Under the pieces are notes generated by a model. It did no database searches and was not told the origin of the DNA. It was given only the letters and a program-made list of their open reading frames with translations. The position numbers were made by a program, and so were the translations under genes. From Parcubacteria group bacterium (GTDB taxonomy: Bacteria > Patescibacteria > ABY1 > Buchananbacterales > UBA6539): a stretch of DNA of 64,000 nt. Shown here one piece after another: positions 7,868-16,963 of this stretch (its first letter is position 1; every line of letters begins with the position of its first letter). Location: NCBI GenBank assembly GCA_002687175.1, contig NYZP01000034.1, forward strand, positions 47,242 to 111,241, read 5' to 3'.

Positions 7868-8195
7868 TCAGTCAACTACAAGTTTGAGTGATTTTACTAA
7901 ATTTGAACAACAGGTCCTAAAATCAGTTAATCAGATACCAATTGGAAAAGTGACGACATATGTCTATTTAGCTCAAGCAATTAATAATTCAAAGGCTTCC
8001 AGAGCAGTGGGTAATGCCTTGCATAAAAATCCTTGGGCACCAAAAGTTCCTTGTCACCGAGTAGTCAGGAGTGATGGTTTAATCGGTGGTTATGGTGGAG
8101 GAGTAAAAAAGAAATTATTACTTTTGCAAAGTGAAGGGATAGAGGTTGAAAAAAATAGAATCAAAAATTTTAAACAATTGTTATACAAGTTTTAA
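7848..8195 (+). CDS. ogt: Methylated-DNA--protein-cysteine methyltransferase (DNA-binding/catalytic domain)
   Basis: This is the C-terminal catalytic domain of O6-alkylguanine-DNA alkyltransferase without the usual N-terminal ribonuclease-like domain, about 115 aa instead of 160-180. Visible motifs are IPIGKVTTYVYLA, the helix SRAVGNALHKNP, the active-site PCHRVV with the acceptor cysteine, and GGYGGG. The cysteine separates it from the ATL proteins, where tryptophan replaces it. It transfers an alkyl group from O6-alkylguanine to itself in a suicide reaction. The start overlaps the preceding gene. Confidence 0.85.
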   Translation: MKKLISSQSTTSLSDFTKFEQQVLKSVNQIPIGKVTTYVYLAQAINNSKASRAVGNALHKNPWAPKVPCHRVVRSDGLIGGYGGGVKKKLLLLQSEGIEVEKNRIKNFKQLLYKF

Positions 8196-8198
8196 TTT

Positions 8199-8597
8199 AT
8201 GTCAAAAAGAACAGTAAAAATTTTTTCGATATTTGTTGCGGTAGCTATTGTTGGCAGTTTGTTTATATATTTTTTTCGTGGCTACGGTGATAGGTTGGTT
8301 AGCAGTTTTATTTCGGAAATAACAATCTGTGGCAATATTGTCGATGAAGAAAGTTGCCAAGAAAAAAACTTTTGTGAAGGAATCTACGGTCCTAGTTGTC
8401 CCGGCTGTGAAGACTTGGAATTTAAACGTTGTCAAAGAGTACCATTAAATGCTTTAGTCCAAATGGAAGAGGAAAAAGTTTTATGTCAGGACACGGGAGG
8501 TGAGTGGTATACCAACAAGTTAGGAAATTTTTGTTTATGTCAACAAGCTGGGTTAAATAAAATTTTTGATAAGGAATTAGGTTGTATTAATAAATAA
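8199..8597 (+). CDS. Anchored cysteine-rich exported protein, hypothetical
   Basis: The protein is 132 aa. It has an N-terminal transmembrane or signal-anchor helix (IFSIFVAVAIVGSLFIYFF) followed by an exported domain with about eleven cysteines, including CGNI, ESCQEKNFCEG, SCPGCEDLEFKRC and FCLCQQAG. The spacing suggests disulfides rather than a zinc site. I cannot place it in a family. It follows ogt by three bases and precedes prfB. Confidence 0.55.
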   Translation: MSKRTVKIFSIFVAVAIVGSLFIYFFRGYGDRLVSSFISEITICGNIVDEESCQEKNFCEGIYGPSCPGCEDLEFKRCQRVPLNALVQMEEEKVLCQDTGGEWYTNKLGNFCLCQQAGLNKIFDKELGCINK

Positions 8598-8610
8598 ATT
8601 TGGATCAACA

Positions 8611-9712
8611 ATGAAAAATATCAGCGAAAAATTTAATGAGCTGAAAAGTAAAATTTCAGCCACACGGAGGTTACTTTGACCTTAATGGTTTAAAAAAACA
8701 GATAAAAAAGTTTGAAGATGAGATGAGTAAGAAAAATTTTTGGCAGGATCAAGAAAGAGCAAAAAGCGTAAGTCAGCAAGCTGAAAATTTAAAATTAGTG
8801 ATTGAACCATGGGAAAAATTGACTCAAGAAGTTACTGAAAATTTGGAATTTTCCCAAGAAGCTTTGGCCGAAGAAGACACTTCTTTAATTAAAGAATTAA
8901 CCAAGGATTATAATCGTTTAATCAAAAAATTTGAGAAACTGGAGTTTCTCGTTTTGTTTTCCGAAAAGTATGATGTCAACGACGTCATCTTGTCTATTCA
9001 TGCTGGTACCGGAGGAGTGGAGGCTCAAGATTGGACCGAAATGCTTTTACGAATGTACCTAAGATATTGTGAGCGAAAAAAATTAACCACAAAAATAATT
9101 GATGAGAGTCGTGGACAAGAAGCGGGGATTAAAAGTGTTACTTTAGAAATTTCTGGTGCTTATGCTTATGGAAATTTAAAATCCGAAGCCGGAGTACATC
9201 GTTTAGTGAGAATTTCACCATTTGATGCCGAGAAGATGCGCCACACCTCTTTTGCTTTAGTAGAGGTTTTGCCAGTCCTGTCCGATTTAGATCAAGTGGA
9301 CATTAAGGAAAGTGAGCTAAAAATTGATACTATGAAGTCGTCCGGTCCTGGTGGTCAAGGTGTTAATACTACTGATTCAGCTGTGCGCATTACCCATTTA
9401 CCATCTGGGATTGTGGTAAAGTGCCAAAATGAGCGATCTCAATTACAGAACAAAAAAACGGCTTTGAAGCTGTTGCAGGCTAAATTAGCTAAATTGCAAG
9501 AGCAAGCCCAAGGCAAAGAATTGGCTAAAATTAGAGGAGAAATACTGGCAGCTCAGTGGGGAAACCAAATAAGGTCTTATGTTTTACAGCCCTACAAGAT
9601 GGTTAAGGATCATCGGACTAATTTTGAGACTAAAGATCCTAGCAGAGTTTTAGACGGGGAACTTGACGATTTTAGTGAAAGTTATCTAAAATACATTAAC
9701 AGCGCTAAATAG
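8611..9712 (+). CDS. prfB: Peptide chain release factor 2 (programmed +1 frameshift)
   Basis: RF2 reads UGA and UAA stops and triggers peptide release. The coding region is joined: 22 codons from ATG 8611 end in an in-frame TGA (8677-8679), and a +1 slip on CTTTGAC continues with DLNGLKKQIKKFEDEM. The product is about 366 aa, normal for RF2. The stop-codon recognition loop is SPFD and the catalytic loop is SGPGGQGVN. A shorter start at 8723 would lose the N-terminal domain, so the frameshifted reading is preferred. RF2 together with this switch shows that UGA is a stop in this organism. Confidence 0.93.
8665..8680 (+). promoter_or_regulatory. RF2 autoregulatory +1 frameshift site
   Basis: CGGAGG TTA CTT TGA C reproduces the Escherichia coli arrangement: an internal Shine-Dalgarno-like GGAGG three bases upstream of CTT-TGA-C. 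Slow termination when RF2 is scarce allows the slip. Confidence 0.9.
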
Positions 9713-9738
9713 TAAAATATGGTAGAAATCTAATAATT

Positions 9739-10674
9739 ATGAAAATTTTAGTTACCGGTGGTGCCGGGTTTATCGGTTCACATTTATGTAAGTTTTTGAT
9801 AGATCAGGGAAACCAAGTTGTTTGTTTAGACAATTTTTTCAGTGGTCAAAAAAGAAATATTGAGCCTTTTTTGAATAACTCTAATTTTGAATTAATGGAG
9901 CATGATATTACTGTTCCCTTTGATGTTGAAGTTGAGCAAATTTACAATTTAGCTTGCCCGGCCTCACCTCTTTATTATCAAAAAAATCCAGTAGAAACTG
10001 TGCGGACTTCAGTCTTGGGAGCGATTAATGTTTTAGACCTTGCCAAAAAATTGGGCGGGATAAAAGTTTTACAAGCTTCTACTTCAGAAGTTTATGGTGA
10101 TCCGGAAATTCATCCCCAAACCGAGGAGTATAATGGCAACGTTAACCCGATTGGTCCACGAGCATGTTATGATGAGGGTAAGCGTTGTGCGGAAACTTTA
10201 TTTTTTAATTATAATCGTGAGCACAACATTCCCATTAAGGTCGTCAGAATTTTTAATACTTATGGTCCGAACATGGCCCTTGATGATGGGCGAGTAGTTT
10301 CTAATTTTATCACCCAGGCCCTGCGGGGAAATAAATTAACTGTCCATGGTGATGGTAGTCATACTAGATCGTTTTGTTATGTATCTGATATGGTTGAGGG
10401 AATATATAAGATGATGTTATCAACTGATTTTACGGGGCCGGTTAATTTAGGTAATCCTGACGAATTTACCATAAAAGAGTTGGCCGAAAAAATTACGGCA
10501 AAACTTGATGGCAGTATTTCTTATGACGCGGTGCCAGCTGAAGACAGAGAAGGGGATCCTGAAAGACGTAAACCAGATATTAGTTTGGCTAAGAATAAAC
10601 TTGATTGGAAGCCAAATATTAAACTAGACGACGGTCTAGATAAAACTATTAATTATTTTAAAGAAGTAATATGA
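9739..10674 (+). CDS. NAD-dependent sugar epimerase/dehydratase, UDP-xylose-synthase-like
   Basis: This extended short-chain dehydrogenase has the NAD motif TGGAGFIGSHL at residues 6-16, catalytic S/T around ASTSEVYGDPE, and a YDEGKR stretch giving the YxxxK pair. The segment CPASPLYYQKNPVETVRTSV is characteristic of UDP-glucuronate decarboxylases (UDP-xylose synthases), which convert UDP-glucuronate to UDP-xylose. The length of 311 aa is normal for the bacterial form. Its stop overlaps the next epimerase (ATGA), so the pair likely supplies activated sugars for surface glycans; a membrane glycosyltransferase follows in the same stretch. Confidence 0.82.
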   Translation: MKILVTGGAGFIGSHLCKFLIDQGNQVVCLDNFFSGQKRNIEPFLNNSNFELMEHDITVPFDVEVEQIYNLACPASPLYYQKNPVETVRTSVLGAINVLDLAKKLGGIKVLQASTSEVYGDPEIHPQTEEYNGNVNPIGPRACYDEGKRCAETLFFNYNREHNIPIKVVRIFNTYGPNMALDDGRVVSNFITQALRGNKLTVHGDGSHTRSFCYVSDMVEGIYKMMLSTDFTGPVNLGNPDEFTIKELAEKITAKLDGSISYDAVPAEDREGDPERRKPDISLAKNKLDWKPNIKLDDGLDKTINYFKEVI

Positions 10675-11585
10675 AATCATTAGTCACTGGAGGTGCTGGG
10701 TTTATTGGTAGTAATTGCGTTGATGCTTTAATTGATAAGGGTCACGAAGTTATTATCATTGATAATCTTTCAACTGGGAAAAAAGAAAACATAAATTCTA
10801 AAGCTAAATTTATTGAAGCTGATATAACTAATCTTGAAGAAATTAAACCTCACTTTGAAGGAGTTGATTATGTTTTTCATTTTGCCGCTTTACCGCGTGT
10901 TCAAGTTTCAATTGAAGATCCAATCAGTACCCATAATATTAATATTAACGGAACTTTAAATGTTTTGTTGGCTGCCAGAGATGCCAAGGTAAAACGTTTA
11001 GTTTATTCCGCCTCATCATCGGCTTATGGTGACAATGATCAAATGCCATTGCAAGAAGATTTTTTGCCAGCTCCAATGAGCCCTTACGGTTTGCATAAGT
11101 ACGTTGGTGAACATTATGCTCGGTTATTCTCTTTGCTTTATGGTTTGGAAACTGTCAGCCTACGTTACTTTAATGCTTATGGTCCGCGGATGGCTTTTGA
11201 AGGATCATATTTTACGGTGGTCGCTACTTTTTTATTGCAGAAAAAGCAAGGGAAAATATTAACTATCGTTGGTGACGGTAACCAGACTCGTGATTTTACT
11301 TATGTTGGAGATATAGTAAATGCTAATATTGCAGCCGCCACTAGTACTAAGGTTGGTAAAGGAGAAGTGATAAATATTGGTGCCGGGAAAAATTATTCAG
11401 TTAATGAAATTGCTAAAAGAATCGGTGGGGAAACTACTAATATTGATCCACGTATTGAACCAAAGGACACTCTAGCCGATAACACTAAAGCCAAGGAATT
11501 ACTTGATTGGCAGCCAGAGGTTGATTTAGATGAAGGGTTAAAAAATAGCATTGATTGGTTTGATTCAGTTGATTATATAAATTAA
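10671..11585 (+). CDS. NAD-dependent nucleotide-sugar epimerase (GalE/WbpP-like)
   Basis: This is a second extended SDR of 304 aa with TGGAGFIGSNCVDALI, SASSSAYGD for the catalytic serine, and YGLHKYVGE carrying the YxxxK tyrosine and lysine. RYFNAYGPR is typical of UDP-glucose or UDP-N-acetylglucosamine 4-epimerases. The exact sugar cannot be read from sequence. It overlaps the previous gene by four bases and is followed seven bases later by apt. Confidence 0.8.
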   Translation: MKSLVTGGAGFIGSNCVDALIDKGHEVIIIDNLSTGKKENINSKAKFIEADITNLEEIKPHFEGVDYVFHFAALPRVQVSIEDPISTHNININGTLNVLLAARDAKVKRLVYSASSSAYGDNDQMPLQEDFLPAPMSPYGLHKYVGEHYARLFSLLYGLETVSLRYFNAYGPRMAFEGSYFTVVATFLLQKKQGKILTIVGDGNQTRDFTYVGDIVNANIAAATSTKVGKGEVINIGAGKNYSVNEIAKRIGGETTNIDPRIEPKDTLADNTKAKELLDWQPEVDLDEGLKNSIDWFDSVDYIN

Positions 11586-11592
11586 ATAAATT

Positions 11593-12132
11593 ATGGATAG
11601 AGACTATTTAGATCAAAGAATTCGTAAAATTCCCAATTTTCCTAAAGAGGGGATTTTATTTTATGATGTTACAACTTTATTTGAAGATGGTGAGGCTTAT
11701 AAAAAAGTTATTGATGAAATGTGCAAGAAATATGAAGGCCAACAGATTGATAAAGTTGTTGGTATTGATGCCCGTGGTTTTTTGTTGGCCTCAACCATAG
11801 CCTATAAATTAGGTGCCGGTGTATCAGTAGTTCGTAAAAAAGGTAAGTTGCCTTATAAAACACGTTTATCTGTCTACGAGAAAGAGTATGGCCCGGACAC
11901 TATAGAGATGCATGATGACACAATTAAGCCTGGTGAAAAAGTGATTATTGTTGATGATCTGTTAGCTACTGGTGGTACGATGCTGGCTTCAATAGATTTG
12001 GTTCAACAGCTTCAGGGAGAAATTATTGGTATTGATTTTATTATCAATCTTTCTTTTTTGCCAGGAATGGAAAAACTCAAAGATTATCGGGCTCATTTTT
12101 TAATTGATTACGACAACGAGGATATTAATTAA
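11593..12132 (+). CDS. apt: Adenine phosphoribosyltransferase
   Basis: Apt makes AMP from adenine and PRPP. The PRPP-binding motif VIIVDDLLATGGTM is at residues 116-129, and the family start RKIPNFPKEGILFYDVTTL and GIDARGFLLAS are conserved. At 179 aa it is a normal-length cytosolic enzyme. The next gene, methylthioadenosine phosphorylase, releases adenine, so the two together recycle the purine of SAM by-products to AMP. The genes are five bases apart. Confidence 0.93.
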   Translation: MDRDYLDQRIRKIPNFPKEGILFYDVTTLFEDGEAYKKVIDEMCKKYEGQQIDKVVGIDARGFLLASTIAYKLGAGVSVVRKKGKLPYKTRLSVYEKEYGPDTIEMHDDTIKPGEKVIIVDDLLATGGTMLASIDLVQQLQGEIIGIDFIINLSFLPGMEKLKDYRAHFLIDYDNEDIN

Positions 12133-12136
12133 AAAC

Positions 12137-12928
12137 ATGTCAGAGAAAAATATTAAAATTGGAGTGATTGGTGGTTCAGGTCTTGATGACCCTAAATTGT
12201 TAACTGATTTTGAAGAGCTTGAGGTGGATACTAATTTTGGTAAGCCATCGTCAAAATTAATTTCTGGAAAAATTGGTGATCGTCAAGTAGTATTTATTGC
12301 TCGTCATGGACAAGGTCATACTATTTCGCCAACTAAAGTTCCGTTTCGGGCAAATATTCAGGCCTTGAAAGACGTCGGCTGTTCGCATATCTTAGCGGCC
12401 ACGGCTTGTGGGTCGTTACGTGAAGAATTAAAACCCGGTGATATTATTTTTTTAGATCAATTTATTGATAATACAAAACTAAGAACCATAACTTTTTTTG
12501 AAGATTTTAAGGATAAGGTGGTTCATACTCCAATGGCTGAACCATTTTGTCATAACTTACGTCAGATATTTATTGAAGCAGCTAAAAATTTAAGTTTGTC
12601 ATTTCATGAAAAGGGCACAATGGTGACCATTGAAGGTCCGCGGTTTTCCACTAAGGCCGAATCACACATGTTCCGCAGCTGGGGAGCAGATCTTATTAAC
12701 ATGTCTACGGTACCAGAAGTAAGCTTAGCCAGAGAGATTGGTATTTGTTACAGTTCGGTAGCGATGTCAACTGATTATGATTGCTGGAAAGAAGATGAAG
12801 AACCAGTAACCTGGGAACAGATTAAAAAAATTATGGATCAAAATTCAGAAAATGTAAAAAAATTATTTTTGGAAGTTATACCCAAAATTAATTTTTATGA
12901 CTGTAGTTGTAAAGGGACATTAGGATAA
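12137..12928 (+). CDS. mtnP: S-methyl-5'-thioadenosine phosphorylase
   Basis: This PNP-family phosphorylase cleaves methylthioadenosine to adenine and methylthioribose-1-phosphate. IGVIGGSGL at the N-terminus, FIARHGQGHTISP, TACGSLREEL and the substrate loop EGPRFSTKAES are all in place. INMSTVPEVSLARE and STDYDCWKE match the MTA-specific branch. I place the start at the ATG at 12137; an upstream ATG at 12104 would add eleven residues with no family counterpart. It forms a salvage pair with apt. Confidence 0.9.
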   Translation: MSEKNIKIGVIGGSGLDDPKLLTDFEELEVDTNFGKPSSKLISGKIGDRQVVFIARHGQGHTISPTKVPFRANIQALKDVGCSHILAATACGSLREELKPGDIIFLDQFIDNTKLRTITFFEDFKDKVVHTPMAEPFCHNLRQIFIEAAKNLSLSFHEKGTMVTIEGPRFSTKAESHMFRSWGADLINMSTVPEVSLAREIGICYSSVAMSTDYDCWKEDEEPVTWEQIKKIMDQNSENVKKLFLEVIPKINFYDCSCKGTLG

Positions 12929-12948
12929 TCAACAATTAGAATTTTAAA

Positions 12949-14631
12949 ATGATTTTTAGCTCGCCTAAAACTCGAACCATCTTTATTGTTATTTTTTTAG
13001 TAGCGACGATTCTACGTTTGTGGTCTTTGAGTTCAGCCGACATGTTCAATGATGAAGTTTATTATGGTTTAAGGTCGATTGGCTATATTGATTATGTTGG
13101 CCTAACCACTCAAACTACGCCAATTGATTGGTTTGATCCTTTACCTAAATGGACTAGGCTTTCTTTTCATGATCATCCACCTCTGGTGTTTTTTATCCAA
13201 CATATCTTTTTTAGTCTTTTTGGCGTATCGGTTTTTGTCACCAGATTACCGTTTGTTTTGGCCGGGTTGATTTCTATTTTTTTAATTTTTATAATAAGCA
13301 AAAAATTATTTGATGAAAGAACCGCCTTGGTCGCTTCGGCTTTAGCAGCCATATTATCTTTGTCGGTTTGGGTTTCACGGCTGGCCTTAATGGAATCAAT
13401 GGTAATAATGCTTATTCTGATAGCTTGGTATTTATTCCTAAAAGTTTTGGAAGATAAGAAGTATTTTTATTATTGGGGCGCAGTAATTGGTCTATGTTTT
13501 TTAGCTAAATACACAACTTTTCCCATCCTGATTGTTTTTTTAATTTATTTGGCAGTTTATAAGCGTCAGGTTTTCAAAAACTACCGTATTTATTTGAGTC
13601 TTCTGTTGGCGTTAGTTATTTTTAGTCCAGTGTTGATTTATAATATTTTACTATTTCAAAATACTGGACATTTTGATTTACAAATTGCCGCTTTTCTTAA
13701 TCAAGATGTGCCTGAATGGCAAACTTTAACTGACAAGATATCTGGGGGGCCAATTGATAATTTTTTGGCTATTGGTCCGGGATTGCTGGGGGCTTTTTCT
13801 CCGGCCAGCTTGACCCTTTTAATTTTGGCGGTATTTTTCTCACTTGTTAAATGGTTGAAGCGAAAAGAGTCCAGCCCGTTTTTGTTAGTTTTATTTTTAG
13901 CATTTTATTTTTTATTATTCATTGCTATCAAATCTCCTCCACGTTTCATTACTCTTATTTTTCCTTTTGTTGTAATTTTAATTGCCTATTGTTTAACAGC
14001 GGTATGGAATAATACTGATGGTGTGAAAAATATTTTTTTAGGTATTGGAATAGCTTTATTTTTTATTTATGAATTATTTTTTTCAATCAACACCAATTTA
14101 ACTATCATTTCTTATGGTCTACCTAACATAACATTTTCGATGGTTAGACCTTTTTCTTCTGATTTTGCGGTGAGTAAGCTTGATAAATATTTAACTGATG
14201 AATTATCTGGCACAACCTCAGCGGTGATTCCACAAAGTGGCAACAATTTTTTGGATGAATTTATTGCTAATCGAGCTAACAAAGTTGATTTAAGTAAAAC
14301 ACCAGCTTATACTTTGTTTGTTTATGACACTCGGCTTTCGGAAATCGTGACCCTCTGGCTTTTCGAGAGACGATTTATCTACGACGCCATTCCCACAACT
14401 TATTCTGATGATTTTATGAAGCTACTTGATGCCAAGGGTCAAAATACTTTTAACAATTACAATATCTATTATATTACCGGTACCACTTTTGCTCAGTGGC
14501 GCCAGGCTTATGCCGTTAAAACTCAATCAATTGAACTGGAAAATCGTTTAATTTCTCAAGGTTTAGAACCAGACATAATTTACAACAATTCAAATGTACC
14601 AATCTTTAAAGTTTATAAATTTAGTTTTTAA
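12949..14631 (+). CDS. Membrane glycosyltransferase, GT-C/PMT-like
   Basis: This is a polytopic protein of 560 aa with about ten to twelve transmembrane helices. Near residue 27 it has FNDEVYYG, whose Asp-Glu fits the acidic motif in the first outer loop of GT-C enzymes such as PMT and ArnT, and later FHDHPPLVFF, also typical of that family. Such enzymes use lipid-linked sugars to modify proteins or glycolipids on the outer side of the membrane. The C-terminal 150 residues form a soluble domain. The preceding epimerases could supply its sugar; the acceptor is unknown. Confidence 0.75.
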   Translation: MIFSSPKTRTIFIVIFLVATILRLWSLSSADMFNDEVYYGLRSIGYIDYVGLTTQTTPIDWFDPLPKWTRLSFHDHPPLVFFIQHIFFSLFGVSVFVTRLPFVLAGLISIFLIFIISKKLFDERTALVASALAAILSLSVWVSRLALMESMVIMLILIAWYLFLKVLEDKKYFYYWGAVIGLCFLAKYTTFPILIVFLIYLAVYKRQVFKNYRIYLSLLLALVIFSPVLIYNILLFQNTGHFDLQIAAFLNQDVPEWQTLTDKISGGPIDNFLAIGPGLLGAFSPASLTLLILAVFFSLVKWLKRKESSPFLLVLFLAFYFLLFIAIKSPPRFITLIFPFVVILIAYCLTAVWNNTDGVKNIFLGIGIALFFIYELFFSINTNLTIISYGLPNITFSMVRPFSSDFAVSKLDKYLTDELSGTTSAVIPQSGNNFLDEFIANRANKVDLSKTPAYTLFVYDTRLSEIVTLWLFERRFIYDAIPTTYSDDFMKLLDAKGQNTFNNYNIYYITGTTFAQWRQAYAVKTQSIELENRLISQGLEPDIIYNNSNVPIFKVYKFSF

Positions 14632-14634
14632 ATT

Positions 14635-15618
14635 ATGAATAGAAGTATGCCCGCCAAAGGCGGGTCCGCCTCTGGCGGAAAACAAAAAATTCTAGTGGCC
14701 GGTAGTGTAGCTTATGATCGGATAATGAATTTCCCAGGGTATTTTAAAGATAATATCTTGCCTAATAAAATTCATATCCTAAACGTTTCTTTTTTTATTC
14801 AGGATTTAAAAGAGAGTTTTGGTGGTACTGCCGGTAATATTGTTTATACTCTAGGACTATTAGGTGTTAAGCCAACTCTGTTAGCCAACGTTGGAGCCAA
14901 AGATTTTTCAGTTTATAAAAAATGGTTTCAAAAAAATAAAATTGATATTTCTAAAGTAAAAATTGTTAAAAATCAACAAACTGCCTCAGCATATATAATT
15001 ACCGATAAGGCTGATAACCAGATTACTGGATTTTATCCTGGAGCAATGAAAGATCCAATAACTAAGAGTAAAATTGATTTAGCAAAAGTTGGCTTAGCTA
15101 TTGTATCTCCTCAGCACCCGGTTGATATGGTAAATCTACCAAAAATTTTTCGAGCAAAAAAAATTCCTTATATATTTGATCCTGGTCAACAAGTAGCCTC
15201 ACTGTCTGGTGCTCAATTAAAAAGCGCCATTATTGGCAGCAAGGTTTTAATTGGTAATGATTACGAAATCGCTCTGATACGGAAAAAAACCAGTTTATCT
15301 ATAAACCAACTTCTTAAAAAAACTAATATTTTGATAACCACCTTAGGGGCCAGTGGATCAATGTTGCGACAAGGGAGCAATACAATTAAAATTCCAGCCG
15401 CTAAACGAGCCAATACTCTTGATCCAACTGGTGGGGGCGACGCCTATCGGGCCGGTCTGATTAAAGGGCTAGTAGATGATTTACCTCTACAAAAAGTAGG
15501 TCAATTGGCTACGGTGACAGCTGTTTATTCAGTTGAAAAATATGGCACTCAAGTCCATAAGTTTACCAAGACTGGTTTAGTCAAGAGGTATCGACAAAAT
15601 TTTAAAGAACCTATATAA
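14635..15618 (+). CDS. PfkB-family kinase, probable adenosine kinase, with in-frame palindromic insert
   Basis: This is a ribokinase/PfkB fold of 327 aa. It shows the N-terminal GSVAYDRIMNFPG, the GG motif GGTAGNIVYTLGLLG, and the C-terminal DPTGGGDAYRAG containing the catalytic aspartate and anion hole. Its place next to S-adenosylhomocysteine hydrolase suggests adenosine as substrate, giving AMP; a sugar kinase cannot be excluded. Residues 6-15 (AKGGSASGGK) are encoded by a 30-base palindromic repeat found again in rplR, so the natural N-terminus was probably just a few residues before KILVAGS. Confidence 0.78.
   Translation: MNRSMPAKGGSASGGKQKILVAGSVAYDRIMNFPGYFKDNILPNKIHILNVSFFIQDLKESFGGTAGNIVYTLGLLGVKPTLLANVGAKDFSVYKKWFQKNKIDISKVKIVKNQQTASAYIITDKADNQITGFYPGAMKDPITKSKIDLAKVGLAIVSPQHPVDMVNLPKIFRAKKIPYIFDPGQQVASLSGAQLKSAIIGSKVLIGNDYEIALIRKKTSLSINQLLKKTNILITTLGASGSMLRQGSNTIKIPAAKRANTLDPTGGGDAYRAGLIKGLVDDLPLQKVGQLATVTAVYSVEKYGTQVHKFTKTGLVKRYRQNFKEPI
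14650..14679. repeat. Palindromic repeat (type A) inside the kinase gene
   Basis: Two adjoining 15-base palindromes, CCCGCCAAAGGCGGG and TCCGCCTCTGGCGGA, are read through as AKGGSASGGK. The same double unit, differing by two bases, sits in rplR at 43898-43927. Confidence 0.88.
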
Positions 15619-15649
15619 TTATTTAGTAATTAAATAACTCCAAGTAAAA

Positions 15650-16912
15650 ATGCCACACGACGTTACTTCCCTCAAATTAGCACCTCAAGGTAAAAAAAGA
15701 ATTGAATGGGCAGCTCAAGACATGCCCGTCTTAGAAGAGATAAAAGATCGTTTTACAAAGTCAAAACCCTTAAAAGGTTTAAAAGTTTCTTGTTGCTTGC
15801 ACGTTACTGCAGAAACTGCCAATTTAGTTCGGGTGCTAAAGGCCGGTGGCGCTAACGTACTTTTGTGTGCTTCCAATCCACTGTCCACCCAAGATGATGT
15901 GGCGGCAGCTTTAGTTAAAAGTTATGGGATTAAAGTTTATGCCAGAACTGGTGAGGATCGGACAACTTATTATAAACATTTAGAAGCGGCTCTGAAACAT
16001 AAGCCGGAAGTAACCATGGATGATGGCGCTGATTTACTGTCATTACTTCACTCCAATAAATACCAAAAACAAGCCCTACAAGTCAAAGGTTCTATGGAAG
16101 AAACCACCACTGGGGTTATTCGTCTGCAGGCTATGGAAAAAGCGGAAAAATTGATGGTCCCGATTATTGCAGTTAACGATGCTAAAACAAAAAATATGTT
16201 TGATAATCGGTATGGCACCGGACAATCAACTTTGGACGGAATAATCAGAGCAACCGATCTTTTACTGGCTGGTAAAACAGTAGTGGTGGTAGGTTATGGT
16301 TGGTGCGGTCGGGGATTTGCCATGCGCGCTCGAGGGATGGGGGCCAATGTTATTGTAACTGAAGTTGATCAGATTAAAGGCCTAGAAGCCGTAATGGACG
16401 GTTTTCGAGTGATGCCAATGAGTCGAGCCGCCAGCGTGGGAGATTTATTCTGCACCTTAACTGGCGATATTCATGTTTTAAGAAAAGAGCATTTTAAAAA
16501 AATGAAAGACGGAGCGACTATTTGTAATTCAGGCCATTTTGATGTGGAAATCGATATTCCGGCACTTAAAAAATTGTCTCGTAAATTTAGAAAAAATGTT
16601 CGTGATTTTGTTGATGAATATACCTTGCCCGGCAACAGAAGAATTTATTTACTAGGCCAGGGGAGACTGATCAATTTAGCCGCGGCCGAAGGTCACCCAG
16701 CCTCGGTTATGGATATGAGTTTTTCAACACAGGTTTTAGCGACCGAGTATGTCTTGAAAAATCACAAGAAATTATTAAACAAAGTTTATTACGTTCCAGA
16801 AAAAATTGAAAATTGGATTGCCAAAGCAAAGTTAAAGTCTTTTGGTATCAGTATTGATAAGTTAACCAAAGAGCAGGAGAAGTACTTAGCCAGCTGGGAT
16901 ATCGGAACATAG
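15650..16912 (+). CDS. ahcY: Adenosylhomocysteinase
   Basis: SAH hydrolase splits S-adenosylhomocysteine into homocysteine and adenosine and so relieves inhibition of methyltransferases. The NAD-binding loop GYGWCGRGFAMRARGMGA, CLHVTAETANL, the substrate region EETTTGVIRL and NSGHFDVEID are all conserved. Its 420 residues match the shorter archaeal/bacterial form. The kinase upstream can phosphorylate the released adenosine. The homocysteine could be remethylated by MetE or cobalamin-dependent MetH, but neither gene is in this window. Confidence 0.94.
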   Translation: MPHDVTSLKLAPQGKKRIEWAAQDMPVLEEIKDRFTKSKPLKGLKVSCCLHVTAETANLVRVLKAGGANVLLCASNPLSTQDDVAAALVKSYGIKVYARTGEDRTTYYKHLEAALKHKPEVTMDDGADLLSLLHSNKYQKQALQVKGSMEETTTGVIRLQAMEKAEKLMVPIIAVNDAKTKNMFDNRYGTGQSTLDGIIRATDLLLAGKTVVVVGYGWCGRGFAMRARGMGANVIVTEVDQIKGLEAVMDGFRVMPMSRAASVGDLFCTLTGDIHVLRKEHFKKMKDGATICNSGHFDVEIDIPALKKLSRKFRKNVRDFVDEYTLPGNRRIYLLGQGRLINLAAAEGHPASVMDMSFSTQVLATEYVLKNHKKLLNKVYYVPEKIENWIAKAKLKSFGISIDKLTKEQEKYLASWDIGT

Positions 16913-16913
16913 A

Positions 16914-16948
16914 TAATGAGACCCTGAAACAAGTTCAGGGTCTCATTA
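16914..16948. repeat. Palindromic repeat after ahcY
   Basis: Fifteen-base arms starting TAATGAGACCCTGAA enclose a 5-base loop; no T run follows. The AAACAAGTTC core recurs in the palindrome at 21989-22043, so this is a dispersed repeat more than a terminator. Confidence 0.75.
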
Positions 16949-16963
16949 AGAGAAATCAACATA

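Noticed and set aside
8723..9712. prfB starting at 8723
   Set aside because: It would lack the RF2 N-terminal residues that the +1 frameshift from 8611 supplies exactly.
12104..12137. Earlier ATG for mtnP
   Set aside because: It overlaps the end of apt and adds residues not found in the family; ATG 12137 starts just before the conserved strand.
16914..16948. Terminator of ahcY
   Set aside because: A long stem but no T run; the following GCGCCCC hairpin with TTTT is the better candidate, and the sequence recurs as a repeat.
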